DNA from: Burkholderiaceae bacterium
Lineage (GTDB): Bacteria > Pseudomonadota > Gammaproteobacteria > Burkholderiales > Burkholderiaceae
Reading direction: 5' to 3'
DNA length: 13,154 bases
Assembly (NCBI GenBank): GCA_947461805.1
Contig: CANHMJ010000036.1
Coordinates: forward strand, 1 to 13,154
Of this stretch, positions 6,006-13,053 are shown one piece after another. The position numbers were made by a program, and so were the translations under genes. The notes beneath the pieces are model-generated. The model made no database searches and was not told the origin of the DNA. It saw only the letters and a list, made by a program, of their open reading frames with translations. Numbering within the stretch: position 1 is the stretch's first letter; each line of letters opens with the position of its first letter.

Positions 6006-7198
6006 ATCGCCTTAGCGGCTTTCATGGCGCTGATTTGGTCTGATTTGAGTCCAATTTCAGCCAGAATGGCGTCCGTGTGTTGCCCAACCGAGGGGATCGG
6101 GTCCATGCGGTAATCAAATTGATTATTGGCACCAGGCGGTAGTAGGGCAGGTATCGGCCCGGCCGGAGAGTCTACCGATACCCAGCGATCACGCGCAGCC
6201 AATTGTGGGTGATGCCAGAGTCCATGCATATCGTTTAAGCGTGCATTGGCAATCTGTGCCTGATCTAGCTTAGCAATGACTTGCTCGCTACTTAGCTTGC
6301 TAAAACACGAATCAATCAGCGCGGCCAGCGCATCGCGGTGTTCATGGCGTTTGCTGTTTTTATCAAAACGAATATCACTTGCCAATGCGGGATTATCTAA
6401 AACCACCTCGCAAAAAGCCAGCCACTCACGCTCATTTTGTAGGCCAAGCATGACCGTAGCACCATCACCGGCTTTAAATGGTCCATAGGGATAAATCGTG
6501 GCATGTGCCGCACCGTTCCGCTGGGGCGGGCTAGCATCCTGATAGGCGTAGTACAGCGGGTAACTCATCCACTCGCTAAGCGATTCCAGCATCGACACAT
6601 CAATGCTGCTACCCAAGCCGGTTTTTTGCCGTTGCAGTAGCGCTGCCAAGATATTGCTATAGGCGTACATCCCCGCAGCGATATCCGCAATTGAATTGCC
6701 TGCTTTACTCGGACTGTCGGGTGTACCGGTAACGGATAAGAAGCCTGCCTCACTTTGAATCAGTAAGTCATATGCTTTTTTGTCGCGATAGGGGCCATCA
6801 TTGCCATAGCCAGAAATGTCACACAAAATGAGACCGGGGTTATCGCGCTGCAATTCCGCCGCAGTCAGTCCCATGCGGGCAGCAGCCCCAGGGGCTAAGT
6901 TTTGCACTAAGACGTCGGCGGTTTTAAGCAGGGTCTTTAGGGCGCTTAGCGCCTCATCCTGTTTTAAATCCAGCGTGAGACTCTCTTTAGAACGGTTTAC
7001 CCAAACAAAGTGCGAAGCAAGGCCAGAAACGCGTTCGTCATAGGCCCTTGCAAAATCGCCTGCCCCAGGGCGCTCTACTTTAATCACGCGCGCGCCTAAG
7101 TCCGCCAGTTGGCGAGTACAAAAAGGCGCGGCAATCGCATGCTCCAGAGAGACAACGGTGATGCCATCGAGTGGCCGAGCGGCAGATTTACTACTCAT
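6002..7198 (-). CDS. Family III CoA-transferase (CaiB/BaiF/Frc type)
   Basis: This 398-residue enzyme would move CoA between an acyl-CoA and a free carboxylic acid. The N-terminal Leu-Asp-Gly-Ile-Thr-Val-Val-Ser-Leu-Glu stretch, Leu-Gly-Ala-Arg-Val-Ile-Lys-Val-Glu-Arg-Pro (34-44), Asn-Arg-Ser-Lys-Glu-Ser (68-73) and Leu-Val-Gln-Asn (97-100) are hallmarks of the family. Asp172, in Ser-Ile-Ala-Asp-Ile-Ala-Ala-Gly, corresponds to the catalytic aspartate (Asp169 of formyl-CoA transferase). Length is standard. The gene starts one base after the acyl-CoA dehydrogenase stop, so the two are probably co-transcribed and coupled. The pair suggests that this protein makes the CoA thioester used by the dehydrogenase, or takes CoA off its product. 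The substrate cannot be told from sequence: oxalate, glutarate, citramalate, mesaconate and carnitine-like acids are all handled within this family. Confidence 0.88.
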   Translation of the reverse strand: MSSKSAARPLDGITVVSLEHAIAAPFCTRQLADLGARVIKVERPGAGDFARAYDERVSGLASHFVWVNRSKESLTLDLKQDEALSALKTLLKTADVLVQNLAPGAAARMGLTAAELQRDNPGLILCDISGYGNDGPYRDKKAYDLLIQSEAGFLSVTGTPDSPSKAGNSIADIAAGMYAYSNILAALLQRQKTGLGSSIDVSMLESLSEWMSYPLYYAYQDASPPQRNGAAHATIYPYGPFKAGDGATVMLGLQNEREWLAFCEVVLDNPALASDIRFDKNSKRHEHRDALAALIDSCFSKLSSEQVIAKLDQAQIANARLNDMHGLWHHPQLAARDRWVSVDSPAGPIPALLPPGANNQFDYRMDPIPSVGQHTDAILAEIGLKSDQISAMKAAKAI

Positions 7199-7199
7199 A

Positions 7200-8369
7200 T
7201 CAAAAAGACCGTGGAAGGCCGAGAACGTGTTCGGCGATATAGGAATAAATCAAATTAGTGGAGATGGGCGCCACTTGATACAGGCGCGTTTCACGAAACT
7301 TGCGCTCCACATCGTATTCGCAGGCAAAGCCAAAACCGCCGTGGGTTTGTAAGCAGACGTTAGCCGCCTCCCAGGATGCTTTGGCGGCCAGGTATTTGGA
7401 CATATTGGACTCCGGGCCACATGGCTGGTGGCGATCGAACAAATCACAGGCCTTAAAGCGCATTAAGTTCGCCGCTTCGGTTTCCATATAGCTGTCCGCA
7501 ATCGGAAACTGAATTCCTTGATTCTTACCAATGGGCCGATCAAATACAACCCGCTCATTGGCATAGCGCCGCGCGCGATCAATGAACCAGTAGGCATCAC
7601 CAATGCACTCCGCTGCAATCAGGACGCGCTCCGCATTTAAGCCGTCGAGGATGTATTTAAAACCGCGGCCTTCTTCACCAATCAAATTTTCAGCTGGGAT
7701 TTCCAAGTTATCAAAAAAGACTTCATTGGTTTCGTGATTGACCATGTTTTCAATCGGGCGCACTTCCATGCCCTTACCAATCGCATCGGCCAGATTGACG
7801 ATAAAAATCGACATGCCTTCTGATTTACGCTTAACCTCACTGAGTGGAGTAGTGCGTGCTAATAAGATCATTAAGTCAGAGTGCTGTATCCGCGAGATCC
7901 AGACTTTCTGACCATTAATCACATAGCGATCCCCTTTTTTAACGGCAGTCGTTTTGAGTTTGGTGGTATCGGTTCCCGTAGTGGGTTCAGTAACGGCCAT
8001 GCTCTGCAAGCGTAGCTCACCGCTGGCAATTTTTGGTAGGTAGAGTTTCTTTTGCGCATCAGAGCCATGGCGTAGCAGAGTACCCATGTTGTACATTTGG
8101 CCATGGCAAGCGCCGGAGTTACCGCCCGAAAAGTTAATTTCCTCCATGATGACCGACGCCTCGGCTAGTCCTAGGCCAGAGCCACCATATTCTTCTGGGA
8201 TTAATGCGGCGAGCCATCCGGCTTTCGTAACAGCATCCACAAAGGCTTCCGGATAGCCACGCGCATGATCTACTTTTTGCCAATAGCTGGAATCAAACTG
8301 GCCGCAGAGATCGCGCAGTGCATCGCGAATATCTTGGTATTGATCGGCAGCTGGAATCGGGAAATTCAT
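7200..8369 (-). CDS. Acyl-CoA dehydrogenase, FAD-dependent
   Basis: This 389-residue flavoenzyme would form the alpha,beta double bond of an acyl-CoA. It has the usual three-part fold: helical N-terminus with Pro-Glu-Glu-Tyr-Gly-Gly-Ser-Gly (58-65), beta middle domain with Ala-Val-Thr-Glu-Pro-Thr-Thr-Gly-Thr-Asp (125-134) and Trp-Ile-Ser (157-159), and helical C-terminus with Gln-Thr-His-Gly-Gly-Phe-Gly (341-347). The catalytic base appears to be Glu247, in Leu-Asn-Ala-Glu-Arg, the position used in isovaleryl- and long-chain acyl-CoA dehydrogenases. At the place where medium-chain enzymes carry Glu376 (Tyr-Glu-Gly-Thr), this protein has Ala-Pro-Ile-Ser-Thr, so that Glu is absent. Start at 8369 is the first ATG; its ribosome site is weak. 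It precedes the CoA-transferase gene by one base. Substrate unknown; it is not a recognisable glutaryl-CoA dehydrogenase. Confidence 0.9.
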   Translation of the reverse strand: MNFPIPAADQYQDIRDALRDLCGQFDSSYWQKVDHARGYPEAFVDAVTKAGWLAALIPEEYGGSGLGLAEASVIMEEINFSGGNSGACHGQMYNMGTLLRHGSDAQKKLYLPKIASGELRLQSMAVTEPTTGTDTTKLKTTAVKKGDRYVINGQKVWISRIQHSDLMILLARTTPLSEVKRKSEGMSIFIVNLADAIGKGMEVRPIENMVNHETNEVFFDNLEIPAENLIGEEGRGFKYILDGLNAERVLIAAECIGDAYWFIDRARRYANERVVFDRPIGKNQGIQFPIADSYMETEAANLMRFKACDLFDRHQPCGPESNMSKYLAAKASWEAANVCLQTHGGFGFACEYDVERKFRETRLYQVAPISTNLIYSYIAEHVLGLPRSF

Positions 8370-8385
8370 TGAGGTCTTTCAGAAC

Positions 8386-8421
8386 AGGGGATATGGCGTG
8401 CCCAAGGCACAATAGACCCCT
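8386..8421. promoter_or_regulatory. Two-part dyad upstream of acyl-CoA dehydrogenase gene
   Basis: Nested inverted repeats share one centre. The inner arms are GTGCC (8398-8402) and GGCAC (8406-8410), separated by CAA. The outer arms are AGGGG (8386-8390) and CCCCT (8417-8421). The element lies 17-52 bases before the dehydrogenase ATG, within the 178-base divergent gap (8370-8547). It could be an operator for an unlinked regulator or a 5'-leader hairpin. No T tract follows, so it is not a terminator. Confidence 0.4.
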
Positions 8422-8488
8422 AGTTTAAGCAAAAAACCAGAATCTTGGAAAATACCGTATCAGCTTGGAATGGCGTCCTGAAGCGTCA

Positions 8489-8516
8489 TTGGAGAATGGG
8501 CTTATGCTGGTGTATT
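8489..8516 (+). promoter_or_regulatory. Candidate promoter for the yqaA-like gene
   Basis: TTGGAG (8489-8494) and TGTATT (8511-8516) are 16 bases apart, with TG one base before the -10 box (an extended -10 arrangement). Transcription would start near 8523, about 25 bases before the TTG start at 8548. The match is moderate. The rest of this gap shows no other clear boxes. Confidence 0.3.
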
Positions 8517-8547
8517 AGAAGTCAGATGAATAAAAGGGCATAGTAGA

Positions 8548-9054
8548 TTGGAGCACTACCTCATTGCGTTTTTAGATTGGTTCGGAATGCCATCGGTTGG
8601 GCTGCCAGCCGTCTTTTTGGTCGCACTGTTATCAGCAACCCTTCTGCCAATGGGCTCCGAACCGGTCCTATTCGCCTATGTCAGCGTCAACCCAAGCATG
8701 CTATGGCCAGCCATTGTGATTGCAACGCTCGGCAACACCATCGGCGGGATGGTGAACTGGTGCTTAGGTTTGGGTGCGCGCAATGCCTTCGAGGCCTATA
8801 AAGGGGCTACAGCAGGGCGCATGCAGCGCTGGCTTGTTAGCCTCGGGCCAAAGATGCTACTGCTTTCCTGGGTCCCTGGTATTGGTGACCCATTGTGTGC
8901 GTTGGCGGGGTGGTTACGCATGCCATGGATGGCCTGTTTGATTTACATGGCGATTGGTAAGTTTTTACGCTACGTCACCTTTACGCTTATTTTAGTCAGC
9001 ATACCCAGTGAATTCTGGCATGCCATTGGCCGTTTTCTTGGGATTGGTACTTAG
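8548..9054 (+). CDS. yqaA: YqaA-family (DedA/SNARE-associated-like) membrane protein
   Basis: This 168-residue inner-membrane protein belongs to the YqaA branch of the DedA/VTT superfamily, whose members are linked to lipid handling and membrane homeostasis; the function of YqaA itself is not established. Family landmarks are Leu-Ser-Ala-Thr-Leu-Leu-Pro near residue 28, Gly-Asn-Thr-Ile-Gly-Gly in the second segment, and Leu-Leu-Ser-Trp-x-Pro-x-x-Gly-Asp-x-Leu-Cys-x-Leu-Ala-Gly-Trp-x-Arg in the third, followed by Gly-Lys-Phe-Leu-Arg-Tyr. I see about four hydrophobic segments. The start is TTG, with AAAAGGG nine bases ahead (8532-8538). There is an in-frame stop at 8527-8529, and the first in-frame ATG (8587) would cut 13 residues and has no clear ribosome site. 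It precedes the hydroxybutyrate dehydrogenase gene by 44 bases and may share its transcript. Confidence 0.85.
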   Translation: MEHYLIAFLDWFGMPSVGLPAVFLVALLSATLLPMGSEPVLFAYVSVNPSMLWPAIVIATLGNTIGGMVNWCLGLGARNAFEAYKGATAGRMQRWLVSLGPKMLLLSWVPGIGDPLCALAGWLRMPWMACLIYMAIGKFLRYVTFTLILVSIPSEFWHAIGRFLGIGT

Positions 9055-9098
9055 GCTGATCGGCTATCATTTCATTTCATTTAATTAGGAACGCATCT

Positions 9099-9875
9099 AT
9101 GCCCACCTTACGCGGAAAAACAGCCCTTGTCACCGGATCAACCAGCGGTATTGGCCTTGCTATGGCAGTTGCTTTAGCAAAGCAGGGGGCCAACATCATG
9201 ATGAATGGCTTTGGAGAAAAAGATGCCGCCATTGCGAGCGTGAAGGCACGTGGTGTTGAAGTCGATTATCACGGCGCTGATATGAGCAAGCCCGCTGAAA
9301 TCGAGGCGATGATTGCCGCAATCGAAAAGCGCTTTGGCGCAATTGATATCTTGGTTAATAACGCTGGCATTCAGCACGTGGCCAATGTCGAAGACTTCCC
9401 AGAGGAGCGTTGGGATGCGGTGATTGCCATTAATCTCAGTTCAGCATTTCACACTACCCGTTTTGCTTTACCTGGCATGAAGCAGCGTAACTGGGGTCGC
9501 ATCATTAACATCGCATCCGTTCATGGTTTGGTTGCTTCGATGCAAAAAGCAGCTTACGTTGCGGCGAAACATGGAATTATTGGCTTGACTAAAGTGGTGG
9601 CGCTAGAGACCGCCAGAACCGGCGTGACGTGCAATGCAATCTGCCCAGGCTGGGTACTAACACCCTTAGTGCAAAAGCAGGTGGATGCCCGTGCTGAGCG
9701 GGAAGGGATTTCGAATGATGCGGCTAAATTAGCACTGGTTTCTGAGAAGCAACCTTCGGGTGAGTTTGTATCGCCCGAACAGCTTGCTGCGTTAGCTGTA
9801 TTTTTGTGCGGTGATGCCGCATCCGAAGTACGCGGTGCGGCTTGGAATATGGATGGCGGCTGGACGGCCCAGTAA
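9099..9875 (+). CDS. bdhA: D-3-hydroxybutyrate dehydrogenase
   Basis: This 258-residue short-chain dehydrogenase would interconvert D-3-hydroxybutyrate and acetoacetate with NAD, in use or recycling of polyhydroxybutyrate. The cofactor motif is Thr-Gly-Ser-Thr-Ser-Gly-Ile-Gly (12-19), Asn-Asn-Ala-Gly lies at 87-90, and the catalytic set is Asn112, Ser140, Tyr153 and Lys157. The substrate-pocket residues known from the Pseudomonas fragi enzyme (Gln94, His144, Lys152, Trp187, Gln196, Trp257) all appear here at a constant offset of two: Gln92, His142, Lys150, Trp185, Gln194 and Trp255. This separates it from generic SDR proteins. TAGGAA (9087-9092) gives a good ribosome site. It converges with the malate synthase gene with a 27-base gap and no obvious terminator. 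The leader contains a short tandem CATTT run (9068-9082). Confidence 0.93.
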   Translation: MPTLRGKTALVTGSTSGIGLAMAVALAKQGANIMMNGFGEKDAAIASVKARGVEVDYHGADMSKPAEIEAMIAAIEKRFGAIDILVNNAGIQHVANVEDFPEERWDAVIAINLSSAFHTTRFALPGMKQRNWGRIINIASVHGLVASMQKAAYVAAKHGIIGLTKVVALETARTGVTCNAICPGWVLTPLVQKQVDARAEREGISNDAAKLALVSEKQPSGEFVSPEQLAALAVFLCGDAASEVRGAAWNMDGGWTAQ

Positions 9876-9902
9876 GGCATCCAGCTCCACCAAAAGACGC
9901 TA

Positions 9903-12125
9903 CTACGCTAAGCTATTCGCATCCTCTTTCACTTTTAAGCGATAGGCGTGCAGCAAGGGTTCGGTATAGCCGTTCGGCTGCTCAAGGCCCTTAAAGATTA
10001 GATCACTGGCAGCTTGGTATGCAAGTGACTCTTTGTAGTTCGGCATCATTGGCTTATACAAGGGATCGCCGGCATTTTGACCATCCACAATCGTTGCCAT
10101 CCGTTGCAACGCTTCCTCTACTTCTTTTTTACTAACGAACTTGTGCAATAACCAGTTGGCAATGTGCTGACTCGAAATCCGCAAGGTTGCGCGATCTTCC
10201 ATTAAACCGACGTTATAAATATCAGGCACCTTAGAGCAGCCAACGCCTTGATCAATCCAGCGAACGACATAACCCAAAATACCTTGGCAATTATTATGGA
10301 GGGACTCGCGAATCTCCTCTTTGGTCCAATCCGGATAAAGCGCAATGGGCACCGTTAATAGATCATCGGTTAAGGCCTCATACTCCGCTGCAATATCGTG
10401 TTTCTCGAGATCCTCTTGGATCTTTGCCACATCGATCTGGTGATAGTGCATTGCATGCAAGGTGGCGGCAGTAGGCGATGGTACCCAAGCGGTATTCGCT
10501 CCAGCTTGAGGGTGAGCCGCTTTCTGCTCAACCATCTCTTTCATGAGATCTGGCGCAGGCCACATACCCTTACCAATTTGTGCGCGACCACGTAGGCCAC
10601 AATCTAAGCCAGCCAACACATTACGACGTTCATAGGCTCCAAACCATTTGGCAATCTTCATCCTACCTTTGCGAACCATTGCGCCGCCATACATGCCGGT
10701 ATGCATTTCATCACCAGTGCGGTCCAAGAATCCGGTATTAATAAAAGCAACACGAGCACCCGCTGCAGCAATGGCAGCTTTCAGATTAACGCTCATACGG
10801 CGCTCTTCATCCATGATGCCTAATTTGACGGTGTTCTCGGGCAAACCAAGTAACTTCTCTACCCGACCAAAGAGCTCGCTAGCAAAGGCTACTTCTTCTG
10901 CACTGTGCATTTTTGGCTTAACAATATAGACCGAACCTTTACGCGTATTACCAATCGCCTGAGTCGCTGGGCGATTAATGTCATGCAACGCAATCAACAC
11001 AGTCACGACTGCATCTAAGATGCCTTCGTAGATCTCTGTTCCATCGCCAGTAATAATGGCTGGGTTCGTCATCAAGTGACCAACGTTACGGAGAAACAGG
11101 AGCGATCGGCCATGCAAAGTGACAACGCCATCTTTTGCATTGACAGCACCAATACCTGCGGTGTACTTGCGATCTGGATTCAGTGCGCGAGTAAACGTCT
11201 TGCCGCCTTTGCTGACTTCTTCAACCAAGGTTCCTTTGAGAATGCCCAACCAATTCTCATAAGCAAGCACTTTGTCATCACCATCCACAATGGCTACGGA
11301 GTCCTCTAGGTCCAAAATGGTTGAGAGCGCAGCCTCAAGCACCACATCATTTACTCCTGCTAGATCAGCAGCGCCAATGGTTTTGGTCTTATCAATTTGG
11401 ATATCAATATGAATACCATGATTACGCAATAAAACAGAGGAGGGCGCTAAGACATCGCCTTGGTAACCAACAAACTGTTTCTCGTCAATCAAACCCGTTG
11501 TGCTTCCATCCTTTAATTTCACGGACAGCTTTTTATCTACAACGCTATATGCCACTACATCGCTATATAAAGCGCCAGCTAAAGGAACGGATTCATCTAA
11601 AAACTGACGTGCATAAGCAACTACCTTAGCGCCGCGAATGGGGTTGTAAACACCATCCTTGGTGGCGCCATCTGCTTCAGAGATCACGTCTGTGCCATAC
11701 AAAGCATCATATAAAGAGCCCCAACGAGCGTTAGCAGCATTTAGGGCGTAGCGTGCATTTAAGACGGGAACAACGAGTTGAGGTCCGGCTTGGAGCGCTA
11801 ACTCATCATCTACATTTTGCGTAGTGGCTGTAATTTTGGCTGGCACATCATCGATATAACCTATTTCTTTCAAGTACTTGCGGTAAGCAGGCATATCTTT
11901 GATTGGGCCCGGATTGGCTTTATGCCATTGATCCAAATCACGCTGGAGGCGATCACGCTTCGCTAGCAATGCTGCATTTTTGGGCGTTAAGTCTTTCACA
12001 ATCGCATCAAAACCCTTCCAAAAATCAGCACTTTTCACATTCAGCCCAGGTAGTACTTTGTCCTCAATAAAGCGGTAGAGGGGAGTAGCAACTTGGAGGC
12101 TGTGGGATTGGGTGCGGGCGGTCAT
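9903..12125 (-). CDS. glcB: Malate synthase G
   Basis: This 740-residue cytosolic enzyme condenses glyoxylate with acetyl-CoA to malate. Conserved blocks include Gly-Arg-Ser-Leu-Leu-Phe-Leu-Arg (Arg346), Gly-Ile-Met-Asp-Glu-Glu-Arg-Arg (Mg ligand Glu440), Asn-Thr-Gly-Phe-Leu-Asp-Arg-Thr (Mg ligand Asp468), Cys630, and Met-Glu-Asp-Arg-Ala-Thr (catalytic base Asp644). They correspond to Arg338, Glu427, Asp455, Cys617 and Asp631 of the E. coli enzyme (723 residues). The frame is open to 12257, but the ATG at 12125 is preferred. It has AAGG about ten bases upstream, the family-like sequence starts there, and the extra 44 codons run through AT-rich DNA with repeat elements. It stands alone on this strand; no glycolate oxidase or isocitrate lyase gene is adjacent. 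Regulation may use the elements at 12165-12204. Confidence 0.96.
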   Translation of the reverse strand: MTARTQSHSLQVATPLYRFIEDKVLPGLNVKSADFWKGFDAIVKDLTPKNAALLAKRDRLQRDLDQWHKANPGPIKDMPAYRKYLKEIGYIDDVPAKITATTQNVDDELALQAGPQLVVPVLNARYALNAANARWGSLYDALYGTDVISEADGATKDGVYNPIRGAKVVAYARQFLDESVPLAGALYSDVVAYSVVDKKLSVKLKDGSTTGLIDEKQFVGYQGDVLAPSSVLLRNHGIHIDIQIDKTKTIGAADLAGVNDVVLEAALSTILDLEDSVAIVDGDDKVLAYENWLGILKGTLVEEVSKGGKTFTRALNPDRKYTAGIGAVNAKDGVVTLHGRSLLFLRNVGHLMTNPAIITGDGTEIYEGILDAVVTVLIALHDINRPATQAIGNTRKGSVYIVKPKMHSAEEVAFASELFGRVEKLLGLPENTVKLGIMDEERRMSVNLKAAIAAAGARVAFINTGFLDRTGDEMHTGMYGGAMVRKGRMKIAKWFGAYERRNVLAGLDCGLRGRAQIGKGMWPAPDLMKEMVEQKAAHPQAGANTAWVPSPTAATLHAMHYHQIDVAKIQEDLEKHDIAAEYEALTDDLLTVPIALYPDWTKEEIRESLHNNCQGILGYVVRWIDQGVGCSKVPDIYNVGLMEDRATLRISSQHIANWLLHKFVSKKEVEEALQRMATIVDGQNAGDPLYKPMMPNYKESLAYQAASDLIFKGLEQPNGYTEPLLHAYRLKVKEDANSLA

Positions 12126-12164
12126 AATAAAGGCCTTAAAAGCGGTTTTCGAAGGGAAAGACAA

Positions 12165-12204
12165 TTGCATTGCAGTGCAATATATTTTGCCATATTTTTG
12201 CAAT
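12165..12204. promoter_or_regulatory. TTGCA/TTTGC repeat cluster upstream of glcB
   Basis: A perfect 6+1+6 palindrome, ATTGCA-G-TGCAAT, occupies 12169-12181, preceded by another TTGCA at 12165-12169. Two direct half-sites follow, TTTGCCAT (12186-12193) and TTTGCAAT (12197-12204), exactly 11 bases apart or about one helical turn. The cluster lies 40-79 bases before the malate synthase ATG. Paired TTTGCAAA sites are the known operators of ScfR/RamB/PccR-type regulators that control glyoxylate-shunt and propionate genes in other bacteria. The resemblance is only partial, so the assignment is inference. Confidence 0.45.
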
Positions 12205-12231
12205 AATTCGATAAAACTTAGGGTATTTAAT

Positions 12232-12252
12232 GCTTTTTTTAGCAAAAAAAGC
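12232..12252. repeat. Perfect A/T-rich inverted repeat between glcB and the PuuD-like gene
   Basis: GCTTTTTTT (12232-12240), loop AGC and AAAAAAAGC (12244-12252) form a perfect nine-base-pair stem with a three-base loop in the 229-base divergent gap (12126-12354). The stem is mostly A-T and no T tract follows on either strand, so it is unlikely to be a standard terminator. It may be a cruciform, bendable or protein-binding site between two divergent transcription units. The remainder of the gap (12253-12354) shows only weak promoter-like sequence for the plus-strand gene. Confidence 0.5.
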
Positions 12253-12354
12253 GACACCTGGGATTGTAAACTGATGCTTACATCCAGATCCGCTTGGATT
12301 CAGACCTGATTCTGTATTTAAGAGGAATAAATTACAAAAACAAGGACTCATCGC

Positions 12355-12939
12355 ATGACAGGCATCCTCACCTCCCTTAGCCGCACCATCCTAGCTGGAT
12401 TTATCTTGCTGGCAGCGGTTTTACTTGTTTTCGCTAACCATGCCCAGATTGGCTCGCCGGAGTGGCTGCTCTTTTTGCTGCGTTGGTCGCATGTCCTATT
12501 CGGAGTGATGTGGCTCGGTTTGCTGTGGTACTTCAATGTGGTGCAAATTCCCTCGATGCCCTTGATTCCGGATGAGCAAAAGCCAGCAATCAGCAAAGTC
12601 ATCGCGCCGCGAGCCCTCTTGTGGTTTCGTTACGCTGCCCTGGGTACGGTAGTGACCGGCTTGTTGGTTGCGATTTTTGCCGGTTATGCGCACCAGGCGT
12701 TTACCCTGCAGCCCGCGTTTAGGGCGATTGGGTTGGGGATGTGGATTGCCTTGTTTATGGCATTCAATGTCTGGTTTGTGATTTGGCCTAATCAAAAACG
12801 GGCCTTGGGGATCGTACCCGCGGAGCCGGCAGTCAAAGCTGCCTCAGCTCGCCGTGCGATGCTCGTATCGCGCTTTAATACGATTTTATCGATCCCGATG
12901 CTGTATCTGATGAGCGCCCAATCCCACGGGGGTCTATAG
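12355..12939 (+). CDS. PuuD/urate oxidase N-terminal-type membrane protein without cytochrome c domain
   Basis: This 194-residue inner-membrane protein has hydrophobic segments at about 11-28, 38-60, 89-110 and 124-144, with a weaker one near 175-187. It matches the membrane domain of PuuD-type urate oxidases (Pfam Urate_ox_N). Markers are Arg-Trp-Ser-His-Val-Leu-Phe-Gly (43-50) with Trp-Leu-Gly-Leu-Leu-Trp-Tyr-Phe, then Asn-Val-Trp-Phe-Val-Ile-Trp-Pro-Asn-Gln (138-147), and Ser-Arg-Phe-Asn-Thr-Ile-Leu-Ser-Ile-Pro-Met-Leu (172-183). Full PuuD proteins run to about 400 residues and end in a cytochrome c domain; here no CxxCH motif is present and the gene ends cleanly, so this is a stand-alone domain. 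Urate oxidation is therefore uncertain and the true role unknown. AAGGA nine bases before the ATG gives the ribosome site. It is followed by sodB after 114 bases. Confidence 0.8.
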   Translation: MTGILTSLSRTILAGFILLAAVLLVFANHAQIGSPEWLLFLLRWSHVLFGVMWLGLLWYFNVVQIPSMPLIPDEQKPAISKVIAPRALLWFRYAALGTVVTGLLVAIFAGYAHQAFTLQPAFRAIGLGMWIALFMAFNVWFVIWPNQKRALGIVPAEPAVKAASARRAMLVSRFNTILSIPMLYLMSAQSHGGL

Positions 12940-12956
12940 GCAAAGGGGGATAAAAG

Positions 12957-12985
12957 TGCAAAAAGTACTGCGCCCGCATAAAATA
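12957..12985 (+). promoter_or_regulatory. Candidate promoter for sodB
   Basis: TAAAAT (12980-12985) matches the -10 consensus at five of six positions. A weak -35 match (TGCAAA, 12957-12962) lies 17 bases upstream. The start of transcription would be near 12992, giving a leader of about 60 bases. No clear Fur-box dyad is present in the 114-base gap 12940-13053. Confidence 0.35.
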
Positions 12986-13000
12986 GCGTCTGTTAGAAGG

Positions 13001-13020
13001 AAGCGGGTTCAAATCCCCGC
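13001..13020 (+). promoter_or_regulatory. Leader hairpin resembling a tRNA T-arm, upstream of sodB
   Basis: GCGGG (13004-13008) is followed by TTCAAAT and then a C-rich run ending in CGC, so a GCGGG/CCCGC stem can close around a loop of about 7-8 bases. The loop sequence is that of a tRNA T-loop. CCCGCAT also occurs at 12974-12980, so GCGGG has a second possible partner upstream. No D-arm, anticodon arm or CCA end is visible, so a complete tRNA is ruled out. It may be a leader structure or a tRNA fragment. Confidence 0.35.
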
Positions 13021-13053
13021 ATGAACAAAAACCATTTCAATTAGGGAGACACG

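Noticed and set aside
9068..9083. CATTT tandem run before bdhA
   Set aside because: Only three short units, too few to call a functional repeat.
12126..12257. Extra 44 codons at the 5' end of malate synthase
   Set aside because: The added residues do not resemble the family, cover repeat elements in AT-rich DNA, and the ATG at 12125 has its own ribosome site.
12952..13030. Possible complete tRNA gene before sodB
   Set aside because: Only the T-arm-like part is present; no D-arm, anticodon stem, acceptor pairing or CCA end can be found.
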